Assembly: GCF_900108875.1 (NCBI RefSeq)
Contig: NZ_FNYJ01000006.1
Location: forward strand, 124,001-188,000
Length of the DNA: 64,000 nt
Reading direction: 5' to 3'
Source: Pseudomonas sp. NFR16
GTDB taxonomy: Bacteria; Pseudomonadota; Gammaproteobacteria; Pseudomonadales; Pseudomonadaceae
Positions within the stretch are counted from its first letter, which is position 1, and each line of letters starts with the position of its first letter. The notes under the pieces were generated by a model. That model was not told the origin of the DNA. It did no database searches and worked only from the letters and a program-made list of their open reading frames with translations. A program made the translations under genes and the position numbers. Of this stretch, positions 15,242 to 23,621 are shown in pieces.

Positions 15242-16192
15242 TCAGATGGTCGATGCCTGAGCGGAGCCCGGGAGTTCAGGTGCATTGCCGTTCAGGCTTC
15301 GGCGCAGTTGCCCGGGTGCCATGCCGAAGGTGTCTTTGAACACTTTGCTGAACGCCGCCTGGGATTGGTAGCCGACTTGAGCGGCGATGTCGCTCAGGCC
15401 GCTTTGTGAGCGGCTCAACAAGCCGTAGGCCATCTGCATGCGGACGTGTGTCAGCAACGTCCAGGGTGAGCTTCCGCTGAGTTTGCCGAATGCGCGCATG
15501 AACGTTGCCCGCGACATGCTTGCCAGTTCGGCCAGCGCTTCGACGGTCCAGTCGTGGGCAGGGTCTTCGAGCATCGCTTGCCAGGCGCGGCCGAGGCGTT
15601 TGTCGCCCAGCAGCGCCAGGCTGCCTTCGCGTTGTGGTGATTGTTCCAGGTGTGCGCGCAGGACCAGGGTAAACAAGGCCGAGGTCAAGGCGTTGACCAT
15701 GAAACGCGCACCCGCCTGATTGGCATCGGCCTCGCTGCGCAGCAAGGCGACCAACGCCGGCAGAGGATCGGACGGGTTGAGCGCCTGACTTGATATCACC
15801 AGGTGATCGGGCAGCGATGAGAAAAGCAGGGACTGGCGCTGGTGGACGAAGCGCCCGCAAAGCAGGTCCAGGTCCGCGCCATTGCCAAAGCGCTGCACCG
15901 GCAGCAACCCGCCATCGACCCGTTGCGGTCGGGACGGCGTCACGCGCTCGTCGGTACTGAGTAGAAGGTGCCGGGTGCCTGCCGGCAGCACGAGGATATC
16001 GCCTGCGACCAGCGTGATTCGGCGCCCATCGGGCAGTTCGACCCGGCATTGCCCGGCGAGCACGATGTGATACGGCGCGATGCCGTCGGCTTCCTGATTA
16101 TGATCAAGCGCCCAGTCGCCCTGAAACTGGCAACGAAGGTCTAGGCTGCCGCGCACGTCGGCTAGAGTGATGAGCGTGTCAATGGCGTTCAT
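15242..16192 (-). CDS. AraC-family transcriptional regulator (cupin type)
   Basis: A regulator of 316 residues. The N-terminal half is a cupin-like sensing domain (YHIVLAGQCRVEL, then VAGDILVLPAGTRHLL), matching the Cupin_6 AraC group. The C-terminal 100 residues contain two helix-turn-helix motifs: ALAELASMSRATFMRAF and DIAAQVGYQSQAAFSKVF. The ATG at 16192 was chosen over one ten codons upstream, since conservation starts at MNAIDTLITL. It is divergent from an AhpD-like gene 113 bases away, and regulators of this group commonly control the divergent gene. The inducer is unknown. Confidence 0.85.
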   Translation of the reverse strand: MNAIDTLITLADVRGSLDLRCQFQGDWALDHNQEADGIAPYHIVLAGQCRVELPDGRRITLVAGDILVLPAGTRHLLLSTDERVTPSRPQRVDGGLLPVQRFGNGADLDLLCGRFVHQRQSLLFSSLPDHLVISSQALNPSDPLPALVALLRSEADANQAGARFMVNALTSALFTLVLRAHLEQSPQREGSLALLGDKRLGRAWQAMLEDPAHDWTVEALAELASMSRATFMRAFGKLSGSSPWTLLTHVRMQMAYGLLSRSQSGLSDIAAQVGYQSQAAFSKVFKDTFGMAPGQLRRSLNGNAPELPGSAQASTI

Positions 16193-16305
16193 ATGCGACT
16201 TTCGGACAAAGAAATGAGCCAAACGAGCAAGTTACGCATACGCCCTTGGCGGACACTGTTTGTGTTCCCGGCGCAGTCTAGTCGCCGCCCACAGGAGATA
16301 CCATC

Positions 16306-16647
16306 ATGTTCAGCAATTGGCCCGATCTGGTTGCCACCATCAAGAAGTCGTTTGGATCGTTGTCCAAATCCAATCCCAAAATGGTCAAGGCCTACATGGC
16401 CCTTGGCGACGCCGCCGCCGAGAACAACGTGCTCGACGCCAAGACCCGCGAATTGATTTCCATCGCGGTGGCCATCACCACTCGCTGCGACGGCTGTATC
16501 GGCGCTCATTCGGAAGCGGCCATTGCCGCAGGCGCGACGCGTGAAGAAGTCGCTGCTGCACTGGCCACGGCCATTTCACTGAACGCCGGCGCTGCGTACA
16601 TTTACTCGATGCATGCGCTGGAGGCGTACGACGCGCTGAAGAAATAA
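16306..16647 (+). CDS. Carboxymuconolactone decarboxylase/AhpD-like protein
   Basis: A 113-residue single-domain protein with the AhpD-type motif CDGCIGAH, that is Cys-x2-Cys-x3-His, flanked by the conserved helix TRELISIAVAI. Proteins of this size are usually small peroxidase or alkylhydroperoxidase-like enzymes relying on the Cys pair, rather than true gamma-carboxymuconolactone decarboxylases. AGGAG precedes the ATG. The divergent AraC gene probably regulates it, and a strong hairpin terminator follows the stop. Confidence 0.85.
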   Translation: MFSNWPDLVATIKKSFGSLSKSNPKMVKAYMALGDAAAENNVLDAKTRELISIAVAITTRCDGCIGAHSEAAIAAGATREEVAAALATAISLNAGAAYIYSMHALEAYDALKK

Positions 16648-16669
16648 AAGCACGCGTCGTGACGATGAT

Positions 16670-16698
16670 GGCTCCCGCGAGAGCGGGAGCCGGTTTTC
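16670..16698 (+). terminator. Intrinsic terminator after the AhpD-like gene
   Basis: A perfect nine-base stem (16670-16678 with 16683-16691) closes a GAGA tetraloop and is followed by GGTTTTCC. The position directly after the stop fits termination. Confidence 0.7.
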
Positions 16699-16753
16699 CG
16701 GGTTAACTGATCAAGCACCGCAGCCAGAACGACCGTCCGCGATTAACCCTTGG

Positions 16754-17098
16754 TCAGTGCGTGAGTCCGCCCGTCGCGTGGCTGTCACCTGTCTCGGCCG
16801 GGTAGAACTCACCGTCAAGGTTCAGATCCTGAAGCCTCAGACGCAGGCTGTCCTCGATGATGCGCACCTGGTGGGGATCATCGATATCGTCTACCCCCAG
16901 CCAGACACCCGCGACGTTCTGATCGTGGGTGCCCTCGCTGAGCATGTCGTGGGTGACCGCCTGGCTCGCACGCCAGAGGCACAACTCATCTTCGGCATGG
17001 CCGCCTTCGGTCAACGCGACCGGCGAAGCCAGCCAGACTTCCTTGTAGGGCCGCAGGTCGGCCTCGGCGAGTTCTTGCAACGTAATCACTGTCTTCAT
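16754..17098 (-). CDS. Conserved hypothetical protein, acidic, 114 residues
   Basis: A small acidic soluble protein without a signal peptide or membrane segment, beginning MKTVITLQELAEADLRPY. It has a Trp-rich centre (VWLASPVAL, LCLWRASQAV, VAGVWLGVDDIDDP) and I recognise no catalytic motif. AGGAG precedes the ATG at normal spacing, and codon use matches its neighbours, so it is probably a real gene. It is divergent from the ADP/ATP-translocase-like gene. Function unknown. Confidence 0.7.
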   Translation of the reverse strand: MKTVITLQELAEADLRPYKEVWLASPVALTEGGHAEDELCLWRASQAVTHDMLSEGTHDQNVAGVWLGVDDIDDPHQVRIIEDSLRLRLQDLNLDGEFYPAETGDSHATGGLTH

Positions 17099-17279
17099 GT
17101 CATTGGCTCCTGGTCAGTGCTTAACGTGTGACGTACGCCGCGGGAGAGCGTTCCCGAGATCTTCGCCCGCCGGACGAAATGGCCGTTGAACCGAGCGCTG
17201 GCTCCGGCGGTCGATCAAAGACTGCGTGATCCATCCTCTGCCGGAGACCCGCAATGGCCTGCTCCAGACGCTGTGCGAC

Positions 17280-18581
17280 ATGATCCGTCTGCCAACGCTC
17301 AAAGGACTTCAGGTCCTGCCCCACGAACGGCCGGCGCTGTTGCTGGGGTTTGCCTTCCACTTTTGTGTGCTCGCCAGTTATTACCTGGTGCGCCCGTTGC
17401 GCGACGCGCTGGGGCTGGAAGGCGGGGCGGATCAGCTGCAATGGCTGTTCAGCGCGACCTTCATCGTGATGCTTGTGGCCGTGCCGGCGTATGGCGCTGC
17501 GGTCGCCAGGCTGCCGGCCACCCGGTTCGTGCCGCTGGTGTACCGGCTGGTGGCGCTGTCGATGGTGATCTTTGGCGTGCTGATCGCACAGCACTGGGCG
17601 ACCGTGTGGGTCGGCCGAGTGTTTTTTGTCTGGATCAGCGTCTACAACCTGTTCATCGTCACGGTGTTCTGGAGCGTACTGGTCGACCGCTTCTCCAACG
17701 CGCAAGGGCGCAGGCTGTTCGGCTGCATCGCCGCAGGCGGCACGCTGGGGGCATTCATCGGCCCTCTGCTGGCCGCCACACTGGCGGCTCGTCTCGGACC
17801 ACTGGCACTGACGCTGGCAGCCGCCGTGTTGCTGGAAATCGCCGTGCGCTGTTACCGCCGCCTGCTCGACAAGACCCGGCCGACTGCATCGACGGCACAG
17901 AGCGGTTATCAACGACTCGGCGAGGAAAACCGCCGAATGGGCGGCGGTGTGCTGGCCGGCGTGACGATGATTATCCGGTCACGGTACTTGCTGGGTATGG
18001 TGCTGTTCATGCTGTTGCACACCAGCGCGGCGACCTTGTTGTATTTCGAACAGGGTCGGATCGTCGCCGACCGCTACGTCGACGTGGCGACGCGTACGCA
18101 GTTTTTCGCGTACGTGGACCTGACCGTGTCGGTGCTGACGCTGGTGTTTCAGTTGCTGCTTACGGCGCCGCTGATTCGCCTGGTCGGGATCGGCGGCGCG
18201 CTGGCCGCCATGCCGATCGCGACATTGCTGGCGTTTGCCGCCATGGCTGTGGCGCCGGTCCCGATCAGTGTCGCGCTGGCTCAAGGCCTGCGACGTGCGG
18301 TGGAATTCGCCATCGTGCGCCCGGGGCGGGAAGTCTTGTGGACCGTGGTCAGCCGTGAAGAGAAATACAAGGCCAAAAACGTCGTCGAAACGCTGATCTA
18401 CCGTGGCGGCGACGCGGCCAGTGGCTGGTTGTCGGTGGGCCTTGCAGCCCTGGGCGCAGGTTTCGGGCTGCTGGCGGTGCTGATCGTGCCGTTCGCCGGC
18501 CTCTGGGCCTGGCTGTCGGCATGGCTGGCGGCACGACAGGAAGACAAGCGGCGCGACGCCGAGGAGAGGACACTGCCATGA
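17280..18581 (+). CDS. ADP/ATP translocase-like (NTP/NDP exchange) MFS membrane protein
   Basis: A polytopic membrane protein of about 433 residues with 10-12 hydrophobic segments. Landmarks are FCVLASYYLVRPLRDALG, WLFSATFIVMLVAVPAYG, SVYNLFIVTVFWSVLVDRFS and LFGCIAAGGTLGAFIGPLLA, which resemble the Npt1/Npt2-like branch of MFS proteins of free-living bacteria. Parasites use relatives to import ATP; the role here is unknown. The start is uncertain: a GTG at 17226 would add 18 residues, but the ATG at 17280 lies nearer the conserved part. Its stop overlaps the start of the Tat-exported aldo/keto reductase gene (ATGA), so the two form an operon. Confidence 0.75.
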   Translation: MIRLPTLKGLQVLPHERPALLLGFAFHFCVLASYYLVRPLRDALGLEGGADQLQWLFSATFIVMLVAVPAYGAAVARLPATRFVPLVYRLVALSMVIFGVLIAQHWATVWVGRVFFVWISVYNLFIVTVFWSVLVDRFSNAQGRRLFGCIAAGGTLGAFIGPLLAATLAARLGPLALTLAAAVLLEIAVRCYRRLLDKTRPTASTAQSGYQRLGEENRRMGGGVLAGVTMIIRSRYLLGMVLFMLLHTSAATLLYFEQGRIVADRYVDVATRTQFFAYVDLTVSVLTLVFQLLLTAPLIRLVGIGGALAAMPIATLLAFAAMAVAPVPISVALAQGLRRAVEFAIVRPGREVLWTVVSREEKYKAKNVVETLIYRGGDAASGWLSVGLAALGAGFGLLAVLIVPFAGLWAWLSAWLAARQEDKRRDAEERTLP

Positions 18582-19549
18582 CCCGTTCCAGCCTGTTCAC
18601 CCGAAGACAATTGCTCACGCTGGCTGCCGGCGTGTCGGCGGCGCTGGCCTTCGACCGTCACGTGCTGGCGGCCCAGACGCCGCAAAACACCGGCCCCACG
18701 GGGCAGTCCGCCACCCAAGGAGACGCGAAAATGCTCACACGAAACATTCCTTCCAGCGGCGAAGCGCTGCCGATGATCGGTCTTGGCACCTATCGCGGCT
18801 TCGATGTCGAGCCGGGCAGTGAGGCGTACAAACTGCTGCCGGCGGTGGTTGACCAGTTGTTTCTGGCGGGTGGCACCGTGCTCGACAGCTCGCCCATGTA
18901 TGGCCGCGCCGAGCAGACGACCGGAGAGCTGCTGTCGATTCATCAGCCGCGTTCACCGGCGTTTCTCGCGACCAAGGTCTGGACGCGAGGGCGCGACGCC
19001 GGCATCGCGCAGATGGAGGATTCGTTCCGGCTGTTGCAGACTGACCGCATCGACCTGATGCAGATCCACAACCTGCTGGACTGGAAGACCCATCTTCCGG
19101 TCCTGCGTGAGTGGAAGCAGCAGGGACGCATTCGTTACATCGGTATCACCCATTACACATCATCGGCGTATGCCGAGGTGGAAGCGGCGCTGAAAGCCGA
19201 AGCGTTCGATTTTCTGCAGATCAACTACGCGCTGGATGACCGTGCAGTGGAGGGGCGGCTGCTGCCGCTGTGCCGGGAGCGCGGCGTGGCGGTGATCTGC
19301 AATCGCCCGTTTGGCGGCGGCGGGCTGCTGGGGCGTTTGCGCGACAAACCGCTGCCGGGTTGGGCGGCGGAAGTCCAGGCCAGCAGTTGGGCTCAGCTGG
19401 CGCTGAAGTTTCTGATCGCCCACCCGGCCGTCACTTGCGCGATTCCGGGGACGGGCAATCCGAAGTACATGAAGGAAAACGCCGGCGCGGCGATGGGTCC
19501 GTTACTGACCGATGCGCAGCGCCAGCAGTTGATTGCGCTGGTGGGTTGA
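18578..19549 (+). CDS. Aldo/keto reductase with Tat signal peptide
   Basis: This 323-residue protein begins with a twin-arginine signal (FTRRQLLTLAAG) ending near an AxA cleavage site (VLAAQ), so it should be exported folded to the periplasm. The mature part is an aldo/keto reductase: DSSPMYGRAEQTTG with the catalytic Tyr, TKVWTRG with the Lys, and the central IDLMQIHN strand. Most members are cytoplasmic and use NADPH, so a Tat-exported form is unusual; the cofactor may be inserted before export. It is coupled to the upstream translocase-like gene by an ATGA overlap. Confidence 0.82.
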   Translation: MTRSSLFTRRQLLTLAAGVSAALAFDRHVLAAQTPQNTGPTGQSATQGDAKMLTRNIPSSGEALPMIGLGTYRGFDVEPGSEAYKLLPAVVDQLFLAGGTVLDSSPMYGRAEQTTGELLSIHQPRSPAFLATKVWTRGRDAGIAQMEDSFRLLQTDRIDLMQIHNLLDWKTHLPVLREWKQQGRIRYIGITHYTSSAYAEVEAALKAEAFDFLQINYALDDRAVEGRLLPLCRERGVAVICNRPFGGGGLLGRLRDKPLPGWAAEVQASSWAQLALKFLIAHPAVTCAIPGTGNPKYMKENAGAAMGPLLTDAQRQQLIALVG

Positions 19550-19580
19550 TGCGCTGTCTGGATTGGCAGCCGCTACCTGT

Positions 19581-19700
19581 AGGAGTGAGCCAACTGTCTT
19601 TAACAGCCCCTCGATCAACGGCGTAACAGCCGACGCCTTCCCGCCTAAAGCCGGTCCTACGGATAGGTTGCGGCGCCTGTAGGACCGGCTTCAGCCGGGA
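19581..19700 (-). repeat. Composite REP element of about 120 bp, copy 1
   Basis: The element has a REP hairpin made of CTAAAGCCGGTCCTAC (from 19644) and GTAGGACCGGCTTCAGCC (19679-19696), joined to a conserved tail reading GAGTGAGCCAACTGTCTTTA at its outer end. In reverse orientation it matches copies at 27025-27139 and 42364-42485 over both hairpin and tail. Confidence 0.8.
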
Positions 19701-19743
19701 AGAGGCCGGTACATCCGCCGGCTATGCAGTGGCTGGAAATCAG

Positions 19744-19834
19744 CCTTCGCGAGCAAGCTCGCTCCTACAGGGTTTGTGTCGAGTCAGAGAGCTCGGGAAT
19801 GCCCGGAGATTCTTGTAGAGCTTGCTCGCGAAGG
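19744..19834. repeat. REPIN, second REP family
   Basis: Perfect 17-base inverted arms (CCTTCGCGAGCAAGCTC at 19744-19760 and its complement at 19818-19834) surround 57 bases. The arm sequence differs from the family at 4881 and 22816. Confidence 0.8.
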
Positions 19835-19925
19835 TGAGTGTCGGTCGACCTCGATGTCGCTGATCGCATTCGCCACCGTCGTAACCTCCGACAGCTCCTA
19901 CGGGTGACTCAAGACGAGCGGTACC

Positions 19926-21002
19926 TCAGCGTTTGACCGGCGCGGGCAGGGTCACCAGTTTCACGTATTCATCCCAGAATCTCGGCTGATCCACCGCGAA
20001 CACCACTTTGGCCTTCTGCGTACCGACCGGCGCGCCTTTTTTGTAGCCCATGGAGCGGCCGTAGTCGGGGCCGAAGTGGGTGTCGACATCGATCCACAGA
20101 TCCTTCGATTCACTGACCAGTTCCGGGTGCACCAGGTACAGCGCGGGCAAACTGTCCCATGTGAAGCTGTGATAATTCGGGTCCTTGGCGAAGTCGGGCC
20201 CGAGCACGGTTTTGTACAACTGCGGGATGGTGCCCGGGTGGGCAACGATGCGCTGATAGACCGAGGCGTCGAACAGGACTTTCTCGCAGACGTCGTTGGG
20301 AAAGATGACATGCTCGATGGGCGAGCGCAGGACGATCTTCGCGGCCTCCGGATCGAACCACCAGTTGAACTCGGCCGCGGGCGTCGTGTTGCCGGGGATC
20401 TCGATGGCGCCGCCCATGTACACGATGCGTTTGATCAACGGCACGATGTCCGGCGCGCTGCGTATCGCCAGGGCGATGTTGGTCAGCGGACCGACCGCGA
20501 GGATGGTCACCTGGTGAGGGTTTTTCCTGACGCTGTCGACGATGAACTGCACGGCAGTCTCGTCACGCAGCCGGGTGTGCGTCGCCAGGCCATCCGGCGG
20601 CGCGGTCAGTTCAGAAGCCGAGGTTGGACGCGGGTGCTTGAACGCGCCCGGCCAGCCTGCGCCAAACAGCGCCTTTTCCTGCTCGTTGGTGGCGTAGTCG
20701 TGCAGCAGCGGGTAGGCCGCGCCGGAATACACGCCGATCTCCTTCTCGACGCCCATGCGTTCGACCGCCTTGAGCGCATCGACCTGTTCCTGATCGACCC
20801 AGGCATTGCCGCTGACCAGCGTCATGCCCAGCAGGTCGATGCGTTTTTGCGCGTGCAGTTGCGCCAGCATGATGAACGCCTGGCCATCATCGTTGAGCAC
20901 GTTGAAATCGGTGTCGAAGATGACCTTTTCCGCCGCATGGACGGAGGTCGCTGACAGCCCGAGGCTGACAGCCAGGGCACAACTTTTCAAAAACGCATGC
21001 AT
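19926..21002 (-). CDS. Periplasmic nucleoside hydrolase (IUNH family)
   Basis: A 358-residue protein with a cleavable signal peptide (hydrophobic stretch ending SVHAA), so it should act in the periplasm. The mature part is a nucleoside N-ribohydrolase: FDTDFNVLNDD carries the metal-binding aspartates, though with two extra residues between the DxD and the DD pair compared with the classical DxDxxxDD. AVGPLTNIALAI, MGGAIEIPGN and FNWWFDPEAA are other family motifs. It lies just downstream of nicT on the same strand, separated by a repeat element. Given the cluster, it might release nicotinate from nicotinate riboside outside the cell; that is inference, and purine or pyrimidine nucleosides remain possible. 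Confidence 0.82.
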   Translation of the reverse strand: MHAFLKSCALAVSLGLSATSVHAAEKVIFDTDFNVLNDDGQAFIMLAQLHAQKRIDLLGMTLVSGNAWVDQEQVDALKAVERMGVEKEIGVYSGAAYPLLHDYATNEQEKALFGAGWPGAFKHPRPTSASELTAPPDGLATHTRLRDETAVQFIVDSVRKNPHQVTILAVGPLTNIALAIRSAPDIVPLIKRIVYMGGAIEIPGNTTPAAEFNWWFDPEAAKIVLRSPIEHVIFPNDVCEKVLFDASVYQRIVAHPGTIPQLYKTVLGPDFAKDPNYHSFTWDSLPALYLVHPELVSESKDLWIDVDTHFGPDYGRSMGYKKGAPVGTQKAKVVFAVDQPRFWDEYVKLVTLPAPVKR

Positions 21003-21043
21003 GCTCGGATTCCACCGTTGTTATTGGACGAACGTGATTCGCA

Positions 21044-21194
21044 CTGTAGGAGCGTGGCTTGTGTCTGGGCCGCATCCGGACGATCGGCTGCGCAGCAGTC
21101 GTAACGTCAGGCGGCTCGTTTCACCTGATACACCGCATCTAACGGATTCACGACGACTGCGTCGCCGATCGCGGGACAAGCCACGCTCCTACAG
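21044..21194. repeat. Palindromic repeat element of about 150 bp
   Basis: Perfect 19-base terminal inverted arms (CTGTAGGAGCGTGGCTTGT at 21044-21062 and its complement at 21176-21194) enclose a second, imperfect inverted pair around GATCGGCTGCGCAGCAGTCG (21082-21101). The inner part matches 42164-42240 in opposite orientation. It fills the gap between nicT and the nucleoside hydrolase and could form a long hairpin in the transcript. Confidence 0.78.
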
Positions 21195-21207
21195 GGTTTG
21201 TCGCTGT

Positions 21208-22521
21208 TTATCGGTTCACCAGCTTCGCCGGCAGCGCCACGACCAGCAGGCTGCTGAGCAGCAGGCAACCGGCGAAGAACCACAAGGCGCCCGCGCTGCT
21301 GCCGGTGACGTCGATGGCGATACCCATCATTGAGTTGCTGACCAGCCCGGCGATGTTGGCCAGTGAACAGGCCAGCGCGAAGCCGGTGGCGGCTGCTCGA
21401 CCCTTGAGGAAGGTCGCCGGCAGGCTGAAGAACACCGGTACTGCACCGATGATCGCCGCTGAGGCGATGGCGAACAGGGCAACGGTCGCGACCACGTTGT
21501 GGGTGAAGAACGGGCTCGCCGCCATCGCCACCGCGCCGATCCAGAACGGCACGATGATGTGCCAGCGACGCTCACGGCGACGGTCCGAACTGGCGCCGAT
21601 CATCAGCATGCCGATCAGTGCCGCGACACTCGGCAGCGCGGTCAGCACGCCGATGTGAAAGGTGTCGGTGACCCCGGCGTTCTTGATGAAGGTCGGCATC
21701 CAGAAGCCCATGGCGTAGGCACTGAGCAGGATCGAGAAGTCGATACCGCCGAGCATCCAGACTTTCAGGTTGAAGAAACCGTCGCGGAAACTGTGCTTGC
21801 TGTCCTTGCCTTCGGCGTCGTCCAGGCGCAGCTCGCCTTCCAGCAGGGTCTGTTCGGAAGCGTTCAGCCACTTGGCGTCTTTCGGTGCGTTGGGCAGGGC
21901 CCAGAACGTCAGCACGCCGAGCAATACGCTGGGCACGCCTTCGATGAGGAACAGCCATTGCCAGCCGCGCAAACCTGCGGCCTGATCGAAATGGCCCATG
22001 ATCCAGCCGGACAACGGACCGCCAATGACGCTGGACAACGGCAGGCCGATCATGAACAGCGCGATGATGCGTCCGCGCCGGTAGGTGGGAAACCAGGTGG
22101 TCAGGTAGAACAGCACGCCCGGCAGAAAGCCCGCTTCGGCCGCGCCGAGGAAGAACCGCAAAATGTAGAACTGCATCGGCGTGCTGACGAACAGCGTGCA
22201 GGCCGACAGCAGGCCCCAGGTGATCATGATGCGCGCGATCCAGATTTTCGCACCGACCTTTTCCAGCACCAGGTTGCTGGGGACTTCGAACAGGATATAA
22301 CCCACGAAAAACAGCCCGGCGCCCAGGCCGAAGGCGGTTTCGCTGAAGTGCAGCTGATCGAGCATCTGCAGTTTGGCAAAGCCGATGTTGATGCGGTCCA
22401 GGTACGCGGCCAGGTAGCAGAAACACAGGAACGGGATGAGCTTCCAGGTGATCTTGTGGTACAGCGCTTTGATCGGGTCCGCGACAACGGTCGCGGGAGT
22501 TTCTATGTTCGCAGAGGGCAT
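21208..22521 (-). CDS. nicT: Nicotinate-pathway MFS transporter NicT
   Basis: A 437-residue 12-segment transporter of the anion:cation symporter branch of MFS. Landmarks are FLCFCYLAAYLDRINIGFAK near the N-terminus, GAAEAGFLPGVLFYLTTWFP in the middle, and a soluble loop of about 40 charged residues in the centre. In P. putida NicT imports 6-hydroxynicotinate, and this one shares its place at the end of the nicC-D-F-T order. AGGAG precedes the ATG. A 391-base gap containing a REPIN separates it from nicF, so it may have a promoter of its own. The porin gene nicP, next to nicT in P. putida, is not present here. Confidence 0.87.
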   Translation of the reverse strand: MPSANIETPATVVADPIKALYHKITWKLIPFLCFCYLAAYLDRINIGFAKLQMLDQLHFSETAFGLGAGLFFVGYILFEVPSNLVLEKVGAKIWIARIMITWGLLSACTLFVSTPMQFYILRFFLGAAEAGFLPGVLFYLTTWFPTYRRGRIIALFMIGLPLSSVIGGPLSGWIMGHFDQAAGLRGWQWLFLIEGVPSVLLGVLTFWALPNAPKDAKWLNASEQTLLEGELRLDDAEGKDSKHSFRDGFFNLKVWMLGGIDFSILLSAYAMGFWMPTFIKNAGVTDTFHIGVLTALPSVAALIGMLMIGASSDRRRERRWHIIVPFWIGAVAMAASPFFTHNVVATVALFAIASAAIIGAVPVFFSLPATFLKGRAAATGFALACSLANIAGLVSNSMMGIAIDVTGSSAGALWFFAGCLLLSSLLVVALPAKLVNR

Positions 22522-22912
22522 GGGTGTCTCCTGGCGGTTCTATGACCGTTGAGCGCGACAGCGGCTGATGGTGCCTGTATTTGCAGCGATCTCAAACGGC
22601 CTGTTGTGATTTTTGTTTGCCGCACTTCCAGTACTTTGGCAAGCACCGGAGGGCGACTTCCAAAGGCAGTGTCAGAAGACTGGGCGTCCCGTCGCCGATC
22701 CATGGCAAAACAGTGTCCAGTAAGTGCGCGTTTAACCTGCGCGACCAGCGCTCTCTGGCGTGGTTCTGACGGCGGAATATCCTTTTCTGCCGGGTTTGCG
22801 TATTGCGTCGATTGTGTAGGAGCGCGCTTGCCCGCGATTGTGGTGTGTCATGCGTCATCAATGTCACAGACAGGTTCCCATCGCGGGCAAGTGCGCTCCT
22901 ACGGGTTTCACG
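22522..22912. other. 391-base gap between nicF and nicT
   Basis: The part near nicF is a REPIN (22816-22902). The remaining 290 bases hold no recognisable gene; short open frames exist on both strands but lack good ribosome sites. It probably contains a nicT promoter, but I see no copy of the nicC/nicX palindrome here. Confidence 0.55.
22816..22902. repeat. REPIN, same family as 4881-4960
   Basis: Inverted 22-base arms at 22816-22837 and 22881-22902, built around AGCGCGCTTGCCCGCGA, match with one mismatch. The loop is 43 bases. Confidence 0.85.
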
Positions 22913-23545
22913 TTATTTCCTGAAGTGTTCGACAGCTTCCTGCTTGCTCACCACGTCGCCGTATTTACTGTCGATATCGAACAGATTCGCTTCATGGGGA
23001 TCAGGGTGGCGGTCGCCGACGCATTCGCGCACCACGATGGTCCGGAACCCGTGTTGCACTGCATCCACTGCCGTCGCCCGAATACAGCCGCTGGTGGAGC
23101 ATCCGGCCAGCACCACGGTGTCGATGCCTTGTGTGTGCAGCATCGATGCCAAAGAGGTGCCAAAGAACGAACTGGCGTATTGCTTGCTGATCACCACTTC
23201 TTCCGGGAGCGGCAGCACTTCGTCGCAGAATGCGGCCAGTGGGTTGCCCTCGACCATGTCCTTCATGACCGGGGCTTTTTTCACCCACATGCCGCCATCG
23301 GCGAAATGCGCAGGGTGATAGCGAATATTGGTGTGCACCACGGGGATGCCGTGCTGCCGCGCACAGGCCAGCAGCTCCACGCTTTGCGCCACGGCACTGA
23401 CCACGCCCGGTGCGAACAGCGGCGCGCCCGGCTGGGTGTAGCCCTGCATGAAGTCGATCATCAGCAACGCGGGCTTTTGCCCGAAACCGATGCGGTTGCC
23501 CCACACACCCTGATAGTTGGCGTCTGCGCTTTGTTGGTTGCTCAT
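22913..23545 (-). CDS. nicF: Maleamate amidohydrolase NicF
   Basis: A 210-residue isochorismatase-fold cysteine amidohydrolase. The catalytic triad is visible: Asp in LLMIDFMQGY, Lys in VISKQYASSFFGT and the nucleophile Cys in GCSTSGCIRATAV. NicF converts maleamate to maleate and ammonia. GAGGAGAACAG directly precedes the ATG. It sits 76 bases downstream of nicD on the same strand. In P. putida nicE (maleate isomerase) lies between nicD and nicF, but here that position holds only a small REP hairpin. Without NicE, maleate made here needs another enzyme to become fumarate. Confidence 0.92.
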   Translation of the reverse strand: MSNQQSADANYQGVWGNRIGFGQKPALLMIDFMQGYTQPGAPLFAPGVVSAVAQSVELLACARQHGIPVVHTNIRYHPAHFADGGMWVKKAPVMKDMVEGNPLAAFCDEVLPLPEEVVISKQYASSFFGTSLASMLHTQGIDTVVLAGCSTSGCIRATAVDAVQHGFRTIVVRECVGDRHPDPHEANLFDIDSKYGDVVSKQEAVEHFRK

Positions 23546-23580
23546 TCTGTTCTCCTCTCAAATGCCAAGGCTGATCCCTG

Positions 23581-23608
23581 GTAGGAGCGGGGCAAGCCGC
23601 GCTCCTGC
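23581..23608. repeat. Small REP hairpin between nicD and nicF
   Basis: GTAGGAGCG (23581-23589) faces CGCTCCTGC (23600-23608) across ten bases, with one mismatch. It is a single REP-like palindrome at the place where nicE lies in P. putida. Confidence 0.7.
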
Positions 23609-23621
23609 GGTCGAGATGGCC

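Larger units (their letters stand above)
19550..19925. other. 376-base gap filled with repeats
   Basis: No coding region was recognised. The gap holds one composite repeat (19581-19700) and one REPIN (19744-19834), listed separately, and about 90 bases without evident features before the nucleoside hydrolase stop. It separates an operon on the plus strand from one on the minus strand, a typical place for REP insertion. Confidence 0.7.

Noticed and set aside
19581..19834. Clustered repeats that might suggest a CRISPR array
   Set aside because: The units are inverted REP pairs with different arms, not evenly spaced direct repeats, and no cas gene is near.
22592..22867. A 91-codon minus-strand frame between nicF and nicT
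   Set aside because: It overlaps a REPIN, has no ribosome site, and its predicted product is not protein-like.
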